From Sialis fuliginosa (taxonomy: Eukaryota; Arthropoda; Insecta; Megaloptera; Sialidae), in the NCBI GenBank assembly GCA_961205875.1, contig OY540810.1, forward strand, positions 14,136,001-14,200,000: 64,000 bases of DNA, given 5' to 3'. The position numbers and the translations under genes are program-made. Position 1 is the stretch's first letter. Each line of letters opens with the position of its first letter. Below the pieces are notes generated by a model. It made no database searches, had not been told where the DNA came from, and worked only from the letters and a program-made list of their open reading frames with translations. Shown here one piece after another: positions 1 through 12,180 of the stretch.

Positions 1-238
1 ATTAATTAATCATCTTATAATTACTTACAAAACTTTATACATATATATTTTCGAAAAAAAAAACATATTGGTTTTATTAATTTTTATTTTATTTATAACA
101 TAAAGAGTTAAAATGTAGTGCAAAGTATTTATATGTTAGAGTGTACAAAGTGAATACTATCAAATTTTTGCAATTATATATAATCCATATATTAATGGAA
201 CCATAGTTTGATTCCAATATTTATAAAAAATACATAAG

Positions 239-620
239 GTACTGGCACCAGTCTTGGATATGACCCCAGTAATGGCAATTTTTTAATTAAATTACTGAAT
301 TAGAAAAATTTGTTGATATTTGATTACTACCATTTCTGAATGTTAATCTATATACATTTAACTGTCTTACAGCGTGAATTTGATGACAATCGGCCAATAG
401 GTGTGAAAATGGTAGATATTTACTGGTTTTACTTTATCCATTACATAAACAAAATAAAAGGCTATAATTAAAGAAAACTATTTGCAGACTTTGGTAATTA
501 AATTGATTAAATAAAGAGTTACTTGTTTTATTTGTTTTATTAGTAACATGAGTTCATGAAAATTACAAAAAAGATCGTTAATCACAAAAACAGTAAACCT
601 TGCTCTTATAGCGGCCATAA
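239..620 (-). mobile_element. Truncated MITE, GTACTGGCACCAGTCTTGG family, copy 1
   Basis: The terminus GTACTGGCACCAGTCTTGG and the following internal blocks (TGATTACTACCATT, CAGCGTGAATTTGATGACAA and the run near 490-560) match, in inverse orientation, the copies at 26235-26721 and 63114-63632. The far end decays near 600-620. Confidence 0.7.
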
Positions 621-794
621 CTAGTCCTTATAAGTAAATTATTAAACTAGATATTCTTGAGAAATAAATATTCTTGAAAGCAGAAATTTATAAGAACATG
701 AAGATATAAATCTTTTTATTAAATTAAACACCCGGTCTTTCTCATTGTCAAAATAAGTTATTTACTTTTTGATATTCATTCATTCGTTCACAAC

Positions 795-1518
795 CAGGGC
801 CGGATTAACAACGTAGCAGGAGTAGCAAATGCTACGGGCCCCGCGTCTCTGGGGGCCCCGCGACTTTGCGGAAAAATATCTCTTATTGGACTTACCCACT
901 TACCGTCCAATGGTTAATACGGGGTGTCCAAATCTACAGTAATTAATAATTTAAATTTAGGGTTTCCGATCTCGATTCGATTTAATCGAAAAATCGATTT
1001 TTGAATCTCCGATCTTTGATTTTTTTAATCGATTTTTCTAAATTTGCTCAAATCAAACCAAGAAAATTTTGTTTGTTAAAGTGGTGTTCTATTACACACA
1101 CCTCAAAAAAATTACGGGGTAATTAAAAAAAATGCAAAACAAAAAATTCAAATTTTCAAACAGTTATATTTCCGTGAAAATTCATTTGATTTGCGTGTTA
1201 CAAAGCACATTTAAAAGTTTGCGCTTTCTAATTTTTGAATAAAAATTTCAACAAATTTTATCATCCCTTTCTGTTCTTTACCAAGGGTTAAAAAAGTTCA
1301 AAAAAATATCCCTTAATTTTTTATTAACTTATCAATTTTTTTAAGGATTGTATATTCTAAATCAAGTCAGCCAGCGGCGTAGTTAGGAGGTGAGTAGGGG
1401 GGCGGGGCGGTTAGGTTATTTACTCTCCGAGTTTCACATCCCCCTCCTAGCGACGCCACTACCAAGGGCCTCTTTATAACATTTGCTACGGGCCCCGCGC
1501 TTGCTTAATCCGGCCCTG
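795..1518. mobile_element. Non-autonomous hAT element (Tip100-like ends)
   Basis: Perfect 14-bp terminal inverted repeats CAGGGCCGGATTAA / TTAATCCGGCCCTG are flanked by an exact 8-bp target duplication TTCACAAC (787-794 and 1519-1526). Near each end, GCTACGGGCCCCGCG recurs in the same orientation. The 724-bp interior is AT-rich and has no coding capacity. A smaller TIR-like unit is nested at 1372-1461. Confidence 0.93.
1372..1461. mobile_element. Small nested hAT-like MITE remnant
   Basis: CAGCGGCGTAGTTAGGAGG at the left and the imperfect inverse CCTCCTAGCGACGCCACTA at the right bound a 90-bp G-rich unit inside the larger hAT element. Its ends match the CAGTGGCGT family seen at 2623 and 58522. 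No target duplication is evident. Confidence 0.55.
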
Positions 1519-2239
1519 TTCACAACTGATATGCTGCAAACAACATTGTACAACATTTAGAGATATTGTTTTCAGGCATTTGTTTTGTAAGTAATATAAA
1601 CTTATGAATTAATTCAACAGCTTATATATTATTTACATTTCTACACAATTTAAACGAACCGAAAACTGAAATGAGCCAAACAAATGAAACAGAAAATAAT
1701 TGGGTGGTCTTACATTTACACGTTTTCAAGCAAGATTGGCGTCCACGCAATCCTTCAGGATTGGAATAGGCTTGTTTACTTACTAAAGTATTTATTATTT
1801 TCTCGTAATATTGAAACACACTTTTTATCAGCGCGATTGGAACGTAGCATACCAATCCTGCCTGAATGTATGTGAATGTATGAATACCACTTTTAAAATA
1901 GTTCTTTATTCAAATATACATAATATGTATTATATATGAATGACGTATGCTTATAAAGTCTTTGCGATATTAACTCTAAATGTTTTTATTAGGCAAAGAC
2001 TTTATGAGTTCATTATTTAGTATCAACATTCTGTATTATTCATATTTTGCTCTTAAGTTTTGAACATCAAATGTTGAGTTTATTTGTATAATTTAATATT
2101 TAATATCTACAGTAAAACACGTATAATTCGTTTAATTATAGATTGGAGTAGTTTCGTATTTATCTTTTTGCGTCTGGAATTATACATATACTTACTTATG
2201 TATAATATATTAATAATATCTATTTGCCTTTATAATATG

Positions 2240-3740
2240 ACTAGCTGGGCCCACGCGGCTTCGCTCGCGTGGACTACGGAATTATTGTTTAGGATTTAAA
2301 AAATATATAGTTGAATTAAGTACAAACACGATTAGTTATTATTGGAATAAAAACCAAACAACACTTAAATTACCTACCTACTAAGCGAATCAGAACAAAA
2401 AGTAAAAATAATTTTTGTTCTATTTAAAAAAAGTTAATTATTGAAAACAAAATAAACAATTGACAATCAAAAGAATACCGGCCTGTTTCCTTCCCTCTGC
2501 CCTGCGCTTCAAGTTGGTACGTTCCATCGCCATACACGGGTCACCATCGCACGAATAATATTTTCCCGTATAACATATATTTCGATATTTTCTAAACTAT
2601 ACGACCAAATTGGATGCTGTAACAGTGGCGTCACTAGGGGGGTGCGGGGGGTGCGGACCGCACCGGGTGACACCATCACAAGGGGTGACACCCAAATGCA
2701 AAACATCACTATGTACGATTCTGTCACTCCATGAAATTATTCTTATGCATTGTTTCACCTCAGCCGGCCCAGCGCACTATGGAAAATTTATTAACAACAA
2801 CATATCATAAATGTTTTTTACTAAAGTCCCTACATACATTATATTTTAATTTTATTTATTAGTTTAATGGTCAATCTTTATTCTTTACTATAATGCAGGA
2901 ATTTCACATAATTTTATGTAAAAAGACTATTTTTGAAGCCTTACTGTTCATTATTTTTGTGGATTTTCAATTCAAACCTGTTCGCTTCATCACTTTAAAA
3001 GTTAATTTTCTATAAAACTTTGTAGGAATATGTATAATGTATTATACATTTCTGAAAAGCTCATCTTATGGAGATTTTAGGACAATTTTACGTTTTTAAT
3101 TGTACGATTCAGTTAACGATTAATTAAATGAACAATAAAATAAGGGAGAAAAGAAAATTCTATCTATGGGGGTGTCGTGAGGGGGGTGACACCATAAGTT
3201 ACCGCACTGGGTGACACCAACCCTAGTGACGCCACTGTGCTGTAAAGGGCAAATTATATCTACATTAAGTACTTATGACGATGAAATCATTTATTTCGAT
3301 AAGGATTAATGTTTTGCATGTCATAAGTCCACGTAAACAGAACCCAAATATTTTATGTTTTCTTTGTAACATAAAAGCAGTCATTGTGGCTTAAATATAA
3401 AAGTTAGACATATGGTGTCGCGGACTTAATTGTAGAACTTTTGATTCTACACAATTCTTTAATACATTATTTTGTTCTATATTGAACGGTTTAGGCAGCG
3501 TATTACAAAACAGCGCGCTGACGGCAAAATTTTTTCCGACTTGATTTACTATTATTGTCACTACATAGTTCTTATGTTACCTAACATAAAAAAATATAGC
3601 CTATAACCTGGCCAGAGAACGTACCTATGATTTAAAAAAAAAACACGTAAATCGGATAAGTGGTTCTCGAGTGATAAGCGCACGAACGGACAGACAGACA
3701 GACAGACAGAGAGACGTTGAGCTTTATATATATTAAGGAT
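2240..3740 (+). repeat. Dispersed repeat with ACTAGC-type start, split by a hAT insertion
   Basis: The start has CTAGCTGGGCCCACGCGG then CTTCGCTCGCGTGG, and the first 100 bp match, inverted, 20010-20110. The end has a (CAGA)n run and GACGTTGAGCTTTATATATA, also found at 49580-49610. Sequence at 3430-3560 matches 22205-22400 inverted. The hAT element at 2623-3237 lies inside. Structured GC-rich starts of this kind are seen in insect Helitron-like (Helentron) and RTE-derived repeats; I cannot tell which. No coding sequence remains. Confidence 0.6.
2623..3237. mobile_element. Non-autonomous hAT element, CAGTGGCGTCACTAGGG ends
   Basis: Perfect 17-bp TIRs (CAGTGGCGTCACTAGGG and its inverse) are flanked by an exact 8-bp duplication TGCTGTAA (2615-2622 and 3238-3245). 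Near both ends are GGGTGACACC repeats. The 615-bp interior has no coding capacity. Same end family as 58522-58807. Confidence 0.94.
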
Positions 3741-4035
3741 AGATCAATTGGTACATACATATATCTTTTAGTTTGAATTATTTAAATAATTTCTTTATTT
3801 ACTAGATTTTATACTAGTTATAGGTATCTTTGGTAACTTTTAAATTTTGCAATATCGAATATACGAGAAGCTTTGTGATTGTTTTTAAAATAAGACAATC
3901 CTGTACAGTGGAAGCCACGCCATTTATTTGATTATCTGATTTTTAAATTCCTTTTATTGCACAAACGCCAATAAAATTGCAATTCTTGAAAAATTTATTT
4001 ACTGAAATATGCATAGATTTCTTTCAAATATTATT

Positions 4036-4795
4036 GCTTCCTCGCAATATCGAAGATACGAAAAGTTTTGTGATCGTTTTAAAATGAGAAAAAAAATTGT
4101 TCTACGATTTTAAAATTTTAAATTGATCTTTCCGTTTCAGGTCAAGACAAACACTTTTCTTTTCGAATCTGTCTGTCTGTGTGTCTGTAGAGTGATTATT
4201 TGTCACATGCATAACTCATGAACCACTGAACCGATATTATTGAAACTTGGTTGGATAGTTGGGTCTGGCTTGAGGACGGTCCCATTTTAAAATTAACAAA
4301 ATCGTGCAACAGCGTGAGGGGTGATATCCCATATTTATTTTTTCAAGATATCTCAAGAACGACACATGTTACGTGAAAATTTTACAGAATCCTTTTGTAG
4401 AGCATTCAATTTCCTATAATATAGATCCCCACAACGTTTGTTGTAAAATATTTCCTTACAAAGATTTATCGTAATTTTCTATAAAAAATTTCATTTGTTT
4501 TTTAAATTGATATTTACTTTGACATATTAAATGTTATTTTGACATTTTAAATATCATTTTGGCGTTTGAATAAATTTAGATTTAGATTGAAATTATCAAA
4601 AAATTAAAAATATACGAAAAAAATAATCAGGTGCGTCTTAAAAAAATATTTTTTAGTAAAATTGTATAAAAATTAAATGGTTAACCAATACTAGGTAATT
4701 TATCTGAACATTTTATCGGTTTTTATTTAAATTGTTCAATAATTAACTACCTTTAGTGAACTTAGGACGAGGAAGCACTGTGCATTTACTTGGCA
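4036..4795 (+). repeat. Dispersed repeat family F, copy 1
   Basis: Landmarks in order: GCAATATCGAAGATACGAAA, GGTCAAGACAAACACTTTTC, a TCTGTCTGTGTG run, GAACCACTGAACCGATATTA, GTTGGATAGTTGGGTCTGG, and the terminal GAGGAAGCACTGTGCATTTA. The same order recurs at 14830-15480 and, inverted, at 40556-41225 and 42195-42730. No TIR or coding sequence is seen; element class unknown. Confidence 0.75.
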
Positions 4796-5435
4796 GATGT
4801 TTTTACATTGTCATTTTAGATTAAAAAAAAGATAAATTTTTGAATACCCGATAATTAGAATTTTTGGGTCTTAACAGTATTCATATTGTGAAAGAAATAT
4901 ATATTATAGCATAAAAGTATGATACATTGAGTTTTGTTTTTGTTAACTTTTAAGTATAATAAACCTAGCCAAACGCAATGAAATAATTAAAATAGAGATT
5001 AGTCAGTCTTCATTGTTAATATAATATCATTGAACGACGAAACGTTCATACAAAACTAGCGCGAAAATTTCAATTATTTCGTTGGTACAATATATTATAG
5101 TATTCGTAGTTTTTATAACACAATAATTAATAATAATCTTTTGTCAAGCGAAACGTTTGGCACGAATCCAAACTAAAATAACTATGTATTCATTAGTTTA
5201 CACCACGATTAGAAACATGAAACTTTGACATATAATTATCTTGTTAGCTATATTTACAATAATGTAATCATGCCAACAGGTAGTTGAAGATACCTCTCTA
5301 AAAGTAAATAGCTATGGAAAGTATATGTACGGGAGAGGGTTAATTATTTAAATAGCCCTTGTTTATGTTTATTACAATTTCAGGTTTTTAGTTTCGTAAA
5401 CATATTTTTGTTTATTATGTCGTGTTAAGACTAAT
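4796..5435. other. Non-coding AT-rich stretch
   Basis: I see no gene, TIR or repeat shared with the rest of the window. Only short low-complexity runs occur. Confidence 0.5.
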
Positions 5436-5535
5436 GGAACAAAACAGCAACACGGTGTTTTTTAACAATATAGCAACAAACCTTATACATTTTAAATACG
5501 GAGTGTTTTAAAAACACCGTGTTTCTGTTTTGTCT
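5436..5535. repeat. Inverted repeat around the first duplicate unit
   Basis: AACAAAACAGCAACACGGTG then TTTTTTAA (5436-5463) is inverted at 5508-5535, with one mismatch in the common part. This may be a small MITE whose right arm was carried into the tandem duplication that follows. Confidence 0.6.
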
Positions 5536-5949
5536 TTTTAGATAATGAGGTGGTGGCAAAATTTTTTAATGATCTGTTCGTGCGGCAGAAGTTCAAAAGT
5601 GTGAAGATATAAGAAAAAAAACATCTACCAAGTAAATACACAGTATTTCCTTGTGCTGAATTCACCAAGGGTTGGTGAATTCAGCAAAATAATCGTATAT
5701 TTCAAATAACTCTGAAACTAATGAAGATTAAAAACACCGTGTTTCTGTTTTGTCTTTTTAGATAATGAGGTGGTGGCAAAATTTTTTAATGATCTGTTCG
5801 TGCGGCAGAAGTTCAAAAGTGTGAAGATATAAGAAAAAAAACATCTACCAAGTAAATACACAGTATTTCCTTGTGCTGAATTCACCAAGGGTTGGTGAAT
5901 TCAGCAAAATAATCGTATATTTCAAATAACTCTGAAACTAATGAAGATT
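5510..5949 (+). repeat. Exact tandem duplication of a 220-bp unit
   Basis: Positions 5510-5729 and 5730-5949 read identically over 220 bases. Each unit holds a hairpin with 15-bp arms, TGCTGAATTCACCAA-GGG-TTGGTGAATTCAGCA. The end of each unit is the arm of the fold-back family that continues to 6243. Perfect identity means a very recent duplication or an assembly artefact. Confidence 0.93.
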
Positions 5950-6243
5950 TAAAAATCTATAATACAAAATTTTCATGATTTTTTAAACTATTTTAAATGA
6001 TAACAGTCGAAATTCGAAAACGTTAAATCGTTCAACCTACCTCCCACCCACCCCATTATTTTTTTATATTTTTTTTCTATTATTATACAATATAAATATG
6101 TAATACATATTTCACCAAAAAATATTAAAAATAATACATAAAATATATTATTATTAGGCATATTTTCATTCGGGTATTTCACCCCATTAAACCGCTTTAC
6201 CGCTACTAAAATAATTTTGTTCTTACTACCTTACCCCTCTTAC
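5692..6243. mobile_element. Degenerate fold-back element, same family as 45457-45964
   Basis: TCAAATAACTCTGAAACTAA, TATAATACAAAATTTTCATG and AGTCGAAATTCGAAAACG are shared with the right arm of the element at 45.5-46.0 kb. The right terminus (6170-6243) holds the inverse GGTTTAATGGGGTGAAATAC block and TAGTAAGAGGGGTAAGGTAG. The left arm is disrupted by the 220-bp duplication. Confidence 0.65.
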
Positions 6244-7938
6244 TATATACATTTGAATTCGATACGATTTTATCACTTGAAATGGTTCCCTTGTAAGTAC
6301 CGAAAAAATTGGGCATTTGTCTATTAAAGTCACTACTTAAAAATAATGTTTTATACATCTAATATACTTGAAAATATTTGAAATATAAACCTATACGAAT
6401 ATTATTTTAGATTTCTAAAAGTTACAAATATTATCAACATCTACAACAAAATATTTACATAGTATGCAAACTAGTTGTATCAAACAAGATAGTCGCATTA
6501 AATAAATGTATTTATAATTTAGGTAACTAACGTTTAAATAGCACCAGCCGCGCAGAGAATCTCATATTCTGTGAAATTTTCAACCTAATTTTACACTCAA
6601 TTAAAACAATGTGACACCTTGGAAAGTTAGATTAATTCAATGCTTGAACTTTGGTTACCACGAATGTTAAGATACCGGGCTATATTCTCGGCACTCACAA
6701 CATTAAGACCGTACTTACCTGAATTAATGATAGTAAATTTATCTTGGGCATGTGATCGATGAGACAGAAGGATAGTGGCTAATTCATGTTGATTAGAGGT
6801 CTTCAATAGATTTTAGATAACGATCAATTCGGTTAAATTATTTATTTATTATTAACTTCCCAACAAGAAGTTATTGTAAGTCCGAAAATTAAAATCAAAA
6901 ATTTCAACATATTTTTATGTTTGAAGGTACTATAGTATATTTACACTATTTTCAGAAAGATGTATGTGTGTGTGTACGTACTACTACGTACGCACGTGTA
7001 TTTTTTTACGTGTACGAAATCTTGCAAATAAAAAATGCTATTGATTTCATTGGGGTGCCAATCAAAGCGTCTTATTGACGTGAATATGATCTGAATGAAA
7101 GGATTTTCCAAAATTTAACGAGAGTGAAAGTTTGTGTGGGTAAAAAATATTTTTTGATCGGATTTACTTGAAACTTAAATAATCTACAATACAAATAATT
7201 GTATAAATAATTATTATATAAATAAATAATTGTTATACGTGCCTAAACAGCCATTGAAGGGGTAAAAACCACCCTCAAAATTTGAATTTTAAACAATAAT
7301 AAATAGGTACGTCTGCTAATTCATGTTGCCATTCATTGTTTTACAGACAATAGAATAATTTTTTTTAGAGTTTTTGTCAGTCTTTCGTGAGTTAATTTGA
7401 AAAGTAATTAATCGATTTTGATTTGATACTGTTATAAAGCCTAAGACCCTAAATTTAGTTTATGCTAAATATTATCACGCTATCAATTGAACTGATACAA
7501 ATGGGAGCTTTTCATTTTCAAAGTTAGGCATTAGTTTGTTATATAAAATGTTCTAGTAGAGATGTACTATAGTGCCTGTATTTTGAGAAACTGTAGGTAC
7601 GCTAGTTAAATAAACTTTGGCTTTCGAATAAATTATCATTGATTCTTCATTTTGGAGAAACTACAGGTTAATTATTGTTTAAATTAAAAATGATAACACG
7701 AACACAAAAAAATCGAACCCTGCATAATCTTCATTCCAAAAAATAATAACAGTAACAATACAATGTATTCCCATGTTATGTTTTAATTTTAAAAGTTTGT
7801 ATTTCAGTTATAATCACGCCATTTAAACCTTTTTAATGTCGACAGTAACATTTAAGAACACTTTGAATGTTCAAAACTTAAGCCAGTAAAATAGCTGTAA
7901 TTAGAAATTATTTCAATATACACACACTGCGTATTATA
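6244..7938. other. Non-coding stretch with old repeat pieces
   Basis: No gene is seen. At 7225-7275 CGTGCCTAAACAGCCATTGA then GGGGTAAAAACCACCCTCAA matches 44484-44530. A block around 6850-7180, with an alternating GT/AC palindromic run near 6962-7003, looks repetitive but has no partner here. Confidence 0.5.
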
Positions 7939-8573
7939 CAGGGTGTCATACCGACAAACTTTCAAGAGTTGTCGAGGATATTGAAACAATCGCTTTTGTT
8001 TATAAACTCATTTTCGCAAACGAGCCGTTTTAGCAGTGGAGCAAAAGAAGGACCCCGTACAAAAGCAAAGGATTTTGTCTTTTGGTTGAAATTTTTTTTA
8101 TCTTTAGGATATGATAGTTTAAAGTATGCTGATCAAAAGTAGTAATGGGTGGAATTTACGAAAATCTATAATTTCTGCTCCAGGGAGCACCAAAATATAA
8201 GTACTATATTTATATATTTATTTTAGAAAAAATTGCAAGAGATACAAATAAATAATTTTTAAATTTTTTATAACATTTATTAATTGTATAAAAAAATTTA
8301 GGAGATAAAAATAAAAATAATGTTTGAATGTATGTTTGAATAATAAGATTTTCGTAGGTTGCGGCTTTTGAAATTTTTGACGAGCATACTTTGAACTATT
8401 ATTTTCATAAAAAATTTCAACCAAATTGCAAAATTTATTGTTTTTGTGTAGGGTTCTTTATTTTGCTCTACTGGTGAAACGGCTTGTTTCCAGACATGAG
8501 TTTATTAAGAAAAAACGATTATTTTAATGTCCTCAACAACTCCTCCTTGTCGGTATATTTACGGAAGACCCTG
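7939..8573. mobile_element. TA-flanked fold-back MITE, CAGGGTGTC ends
   Basis: Both ends lie between TA dinucleotides (7937-7938 and 8574-8575). Left CAGGGTGTCATACCGACAAA and right inverse CAGGGTCTTCCGTAAATATA ACCGACAA share a diverged inverted repeat of roughly 200 bp. The repeat includes GTTGTCGAGGATATTGAAAC versus GTTGTTGAGGACATTAAAAT, and later TTGGTTGAAATTTTTT in both arms. It is non-coding. Confidence 0.8.
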
Positions 8574-8969
8574 TATGTATTAAATGTTCAAGTTTACTTT
8601 TATCTCTCATAACGACTACCAACACTGTTAGAATTCTAACTCTAGCTCTGCCTATTGTATGCGTTTGTACACAATGTATTGTATACTCGTACCCAGGGAC
8701 CACTTACTGAAAGACAGTATTCACTTTTTGTACGTAGTACTACAAAACTTCTCAAGTGTTCTTTCTAAATTGTGAAGGAAATATATATTACTTAACATTG
8801 ATTGATAGTGCACTCTTCTTTTTCTTCTTCTTTAATAGTAATGTTTCTATCTTCTATACGCATTTTAAGCTTATATGGGTTTTAATGAGGAACATTTTTT
8901 GATACGGATATATGGTGCTTTTATTTCATGAATATAAATATTTTTTCCAACTGTAAATAGAATTTTGCT

Positions 8970-9870
8970 CCTAAATAAATCCTGGTGAATTTTTTTTACA
9001 TTCATCATTTTGGCGTCATAAACAACGTGCAAAAAGTTCATTTCAAAATCATGTGCGCGTAGTGAATTATTTAAGGTCTAAGATTACAAATGTCAGTTTT
9101 TCGCGAATATTTCGTTTTCTATTCATTGTACACTTATTTTTGTCATTATAAAAATTGTTCACAAGAAAATTATCTACAAAAAGGCTTATTTACAAATTTC
9201 ACACACGACCAACAGTTTTTGAGATAACGAGCTTTAAATTTTTGGAGCCAGGCGCATATTCCACTGTATAGGTACAGTGTGTATAGTACAGTATAAATCG
9301 ATTTTATTACACAATAATTCCTTCATTAACGAAAATTGGTACATAATATGTAGTTTTATACTTACACTTTAAGAAACCGATGAGTGTACTCGACCAAGGC
9401 GTGCAGATGGTGTAAGACGTAAAAAAGTGTTTTTTCATTAATAACGTAAAAATGGCTAATTTTATTAAAAAATAGTTTAAATATTTTTTGTAGCTCTTTA
9501 TTAGACCGACCTTCAATTTGTTTTTTGTTTTACTCAATTACAATAAAAATTAACCGAGATACAGCTCCTACAAACTGACCAGTTTATAACTGACTTTTTG
9601 ATGCCCGTTATCTCGAAAACTGTTGGTCGTACGTGAAATTTGTAAATAGTTCTTTTTGTAGATGATTTTATTTTTTTATAATGACAAAAATAAGCGTACA
9701 ACCAATAGAAAACGAGATATTCGCGAAAAATTGACTTTTGTAATCCTAGACCTTTAATAAAATTCACTACGCGTGCATGCTTTTGAATGGGATTTTTTGT
9801 TTTGTTTTGTATGTGATACCAAAATAAAGATATTTATAAAAAATTTCTTCACCAGGATTTATTTAGAAGT
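8970..9870. mobile_element. Fold-back element with ~300-bp arms
   Basis: The left arm (about 8970-9240) starts CCTAAATAAATCCTGGTGAA and the right arm (about 9575-9870) is its inverse. Both contain TTTTTCGCGAATATYTCGTT, CTTATTTTTGTCATTATAAA and CGACCAACAGTTTT blocks at matching places. The central loop of about 330 bp is unrelated. Arm identity is perhaps 75-80 percent by eye. Open frames across it are not conserved between the arms, so I do not call them. Confidence 0.8.
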
Positions 9871-10516
9871 TCACGCTATTTCTCGACTAAAATGATTGGA
9901 CTATCAAAAAGTAACCAATAAATCCTTTTCAATAAAACTTGTTTTGGCTCGAAGAAAACACTATGTTTATATTTACTTTGATAGTTTTCCAAGTAAGAGC
10001 AAATCAAAAGCACTTTATGAGATGTTGCCAGATGTGCAGTATATAGTTTTTAGCAAAGTAGTTTCTATGCAACGTGCAATTTATATGTAAGAACACGATT
10101 CGTTCTTTCAAACAAAAATATGGATTAATGTTTGTAGTGGAATCATAACCGGAATTTTTCAGTGAACAAAAAAGTCTTCTTACAGCAATTTTTTGGTTTT
10201 ATAATTGTTCTAGAGATCAAAAGAAGTGAATAAATATCTGAGTTTGTGGATAAATCCGTTTTCCACGCGGTACTTTTTCATGATTTTTTCGGAAAATCAC
10301 CTATTTTTCCTGTTTGCGGTTCAGTTTTTCGCGAATATTTCGGCTTCTAGTTGATCAATATCGATTTAAAAATAGGGTCACTCATAAAGAACCACTGTAT
10401 CGATTTGTTGGAGGCGGAACACTATAACTTTATTTCTAACGATAAAAAAAATTACAATCTTCGCTTGAAAGAGATTTTACATTTTTTACTCAATTTCTTT
10501 ACAACAAATATGAATA
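9871..10516. other. Non-coding stretch
   Basis: A short match to the fold-back arm family (TCAGTTTTTCGCGAATATTT at 10320-10339) is the only recognisable piece. Confidence 0.5.
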
Positions 10517-10788
10517 CACCCAATTCTGTTTTTACACGGTCTTTTTTTACACGGTTTTGATTTAACACGGTCTAGAAAAAAAATTTTTTTTCCGTTTTTA
10601 CACGATTTGATTCGATTTAGCACGATTATAAAAAGCCATTTGATTTAAAATTTTAAAGAACAAGTATAAAAACAAATCGTAGCTTAAATAAACGCCATCT
10701 GGCGACCAAACAAAATTTATGTACTTCATGTCTTTTTTTACACGGTTTTTTCTGGAACGTATCTACCGTGTAAAAACAGAATTAGGTG
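10517..10788. mobile_element. Tc1/mariner-type MITE, copy 1
   Basis: Terminal inverted repeats CACCCAATTCTGTTTTTACA then CGGT, and the inverse with one mismatch, lie between TA dinucleotides (10515-10516, 10789-10790). The motif TTTTTACACGG recurs internally. It is 272 bp, non-coding and nearly identical to 16545-16830. Confidence 0.9.
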
Positions 10789-12009
10789 TATTATGATTAA
10801 AATAAGAGAAAATGTTATTATTATGATCCTAAATAAATCTACCAAGTTTGATTTTAAAATATTCAAAATTACTGCCAAAACTTATATTTAAAAAAAAAAT
10901 GATCGTAGAGTATTTTTTTATCTCAAATTCTTGGGTTTTTATGCCCTTTCAAATGATTTATACAATTACCCTTTTTAACTGTTTTTTTGCATTTTCGAAT
11001 TGCCGTAAATACATTTTTCCCCGATTAATTTTCATTATTGTTCAAAACAAATTACAAAATTGAAAATTTAGTACAAAGATGAGTATTTGAAACAAATTTA
11101 ACGTATTTTTATTATATAAATTAGAAGGTCGTCCCAAAAATTTTCGAATTTCACCCGCACAAATTAATCAGTTTTTTTGTTAACACATTTTTATTAAGGT
11201 TTATCTTTCTCAATTTCAAGTGTACAAATTAATGTATTTAAAAAACTGATTATTCTTAAATTCCGGTTATATGACTCCATTATTTTTTGTGTGCAATTTC
11301 TCTATATAATAATAAACATAGTGTGTTGAAATAGTCGGTTACAGAAAGAGATAAATAGATTAACATATTTTACTTGAGCTGGAGGCTCTTAATAGATACC
11401 AATAAAAACGCATTAAAAAAAACATTCATGTTTGGCCATCTTGAAATATATATTACTGCAAAAGTTCTATTTATAATCTAATGAATACATTATACATCAA
11501 AATAGCTCCAGTTAAAATGTAAAGAGAACACATTTTTCATATACACAATTGATGTCAGCTGCAGATAATGTTATGATAAATTTGTCCCTATCGAAAGTGT
11601 CATTATAATTCTTACAATTCACCATTAGCTACTGTATTTATGTCATTTAAAACCACTTTCGGGTAAAAGGAATTAAATTAAATTTTAATGGGTAATATTT
11701 TAACAGTTCTTTTTATAGATAATTTTATAGATTCGGAAAGATTTTAATTGATGTTTTAATGAATATCATTATAGATTTTTGGAAAATATTTTAAATTATT
11801 TTAACAGTATATAATAATTATAATATACTGTATATTATAATTATTTAAATGTTAATGAACATGAAACCGCGGGGGTGGGGTTGTATTAACCTCAAAAATT
11901 AAGCTTACTTAATTTTTCTTGGCGTTTTTAAAATTCAAAATTGATTTCAATTTTCTTTGGTTTGATTAATATCGTATTATTTGTTTAAAAAAATAAATAT
12001 ATGTATATA
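10789..12009. other. Non-coding stretch
   Basis: No gene is recognised. It contains the perfect hairpin at 11813-11845, listed separately. Confidence 0.5.
11813..11845. repeat. Perfect AT hairpin, 15-bp arms
   Basis: AATAATTATAATATA-CTG-TATATTATAATTATT is a perfect inverted repeat with a 3-base loop. It is an AT-only palindrome with no clear function; it may be a cruciform-prone site. Confidence 0.8.
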
Positions 12010-12180
12010 CAGTGGAATATGGTTAGCATGTTTTTAAAGAGACTGAGAGAAAACACGTAGTAACGAGAAAAACGTCTTAACGAAATATTTTAACATGGGG
12101 TCTTATGGAAGAATGCCGGGACCTAAAAAAAAAAGAAAAAAACGTACTAAAGCAAACCGTACTAACGAGATTTAACTCAC
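12010..12180 (+). mobile_element. Pogo/Tigger-like 5' end fragment
   Basis: TA followed by CAGTGGAATATGGTTAGCAT, then TAGTAACGAG, TTAACGAAAT and ATGGGGTCTTATGG, resembles the start of pogo/Tigger elements (CAGTGGAAC...GTTAACGAG). No transposase or right end is found. Confidence 0.5.

Noticed and set aside
3685-3715. Regularly spaced CAGA repeats considered as a CRISPR-like array
   Set aside because: A plain tetranucleotide microsatellite at a transposon end in a eukaryotic genome; no spacers.
9307-9767. Two adjacent 76-77-codon minus-strand frames
   Set aside because: They run through the loop and right arm of a fold-back element; the left arm does not preserve the frame.
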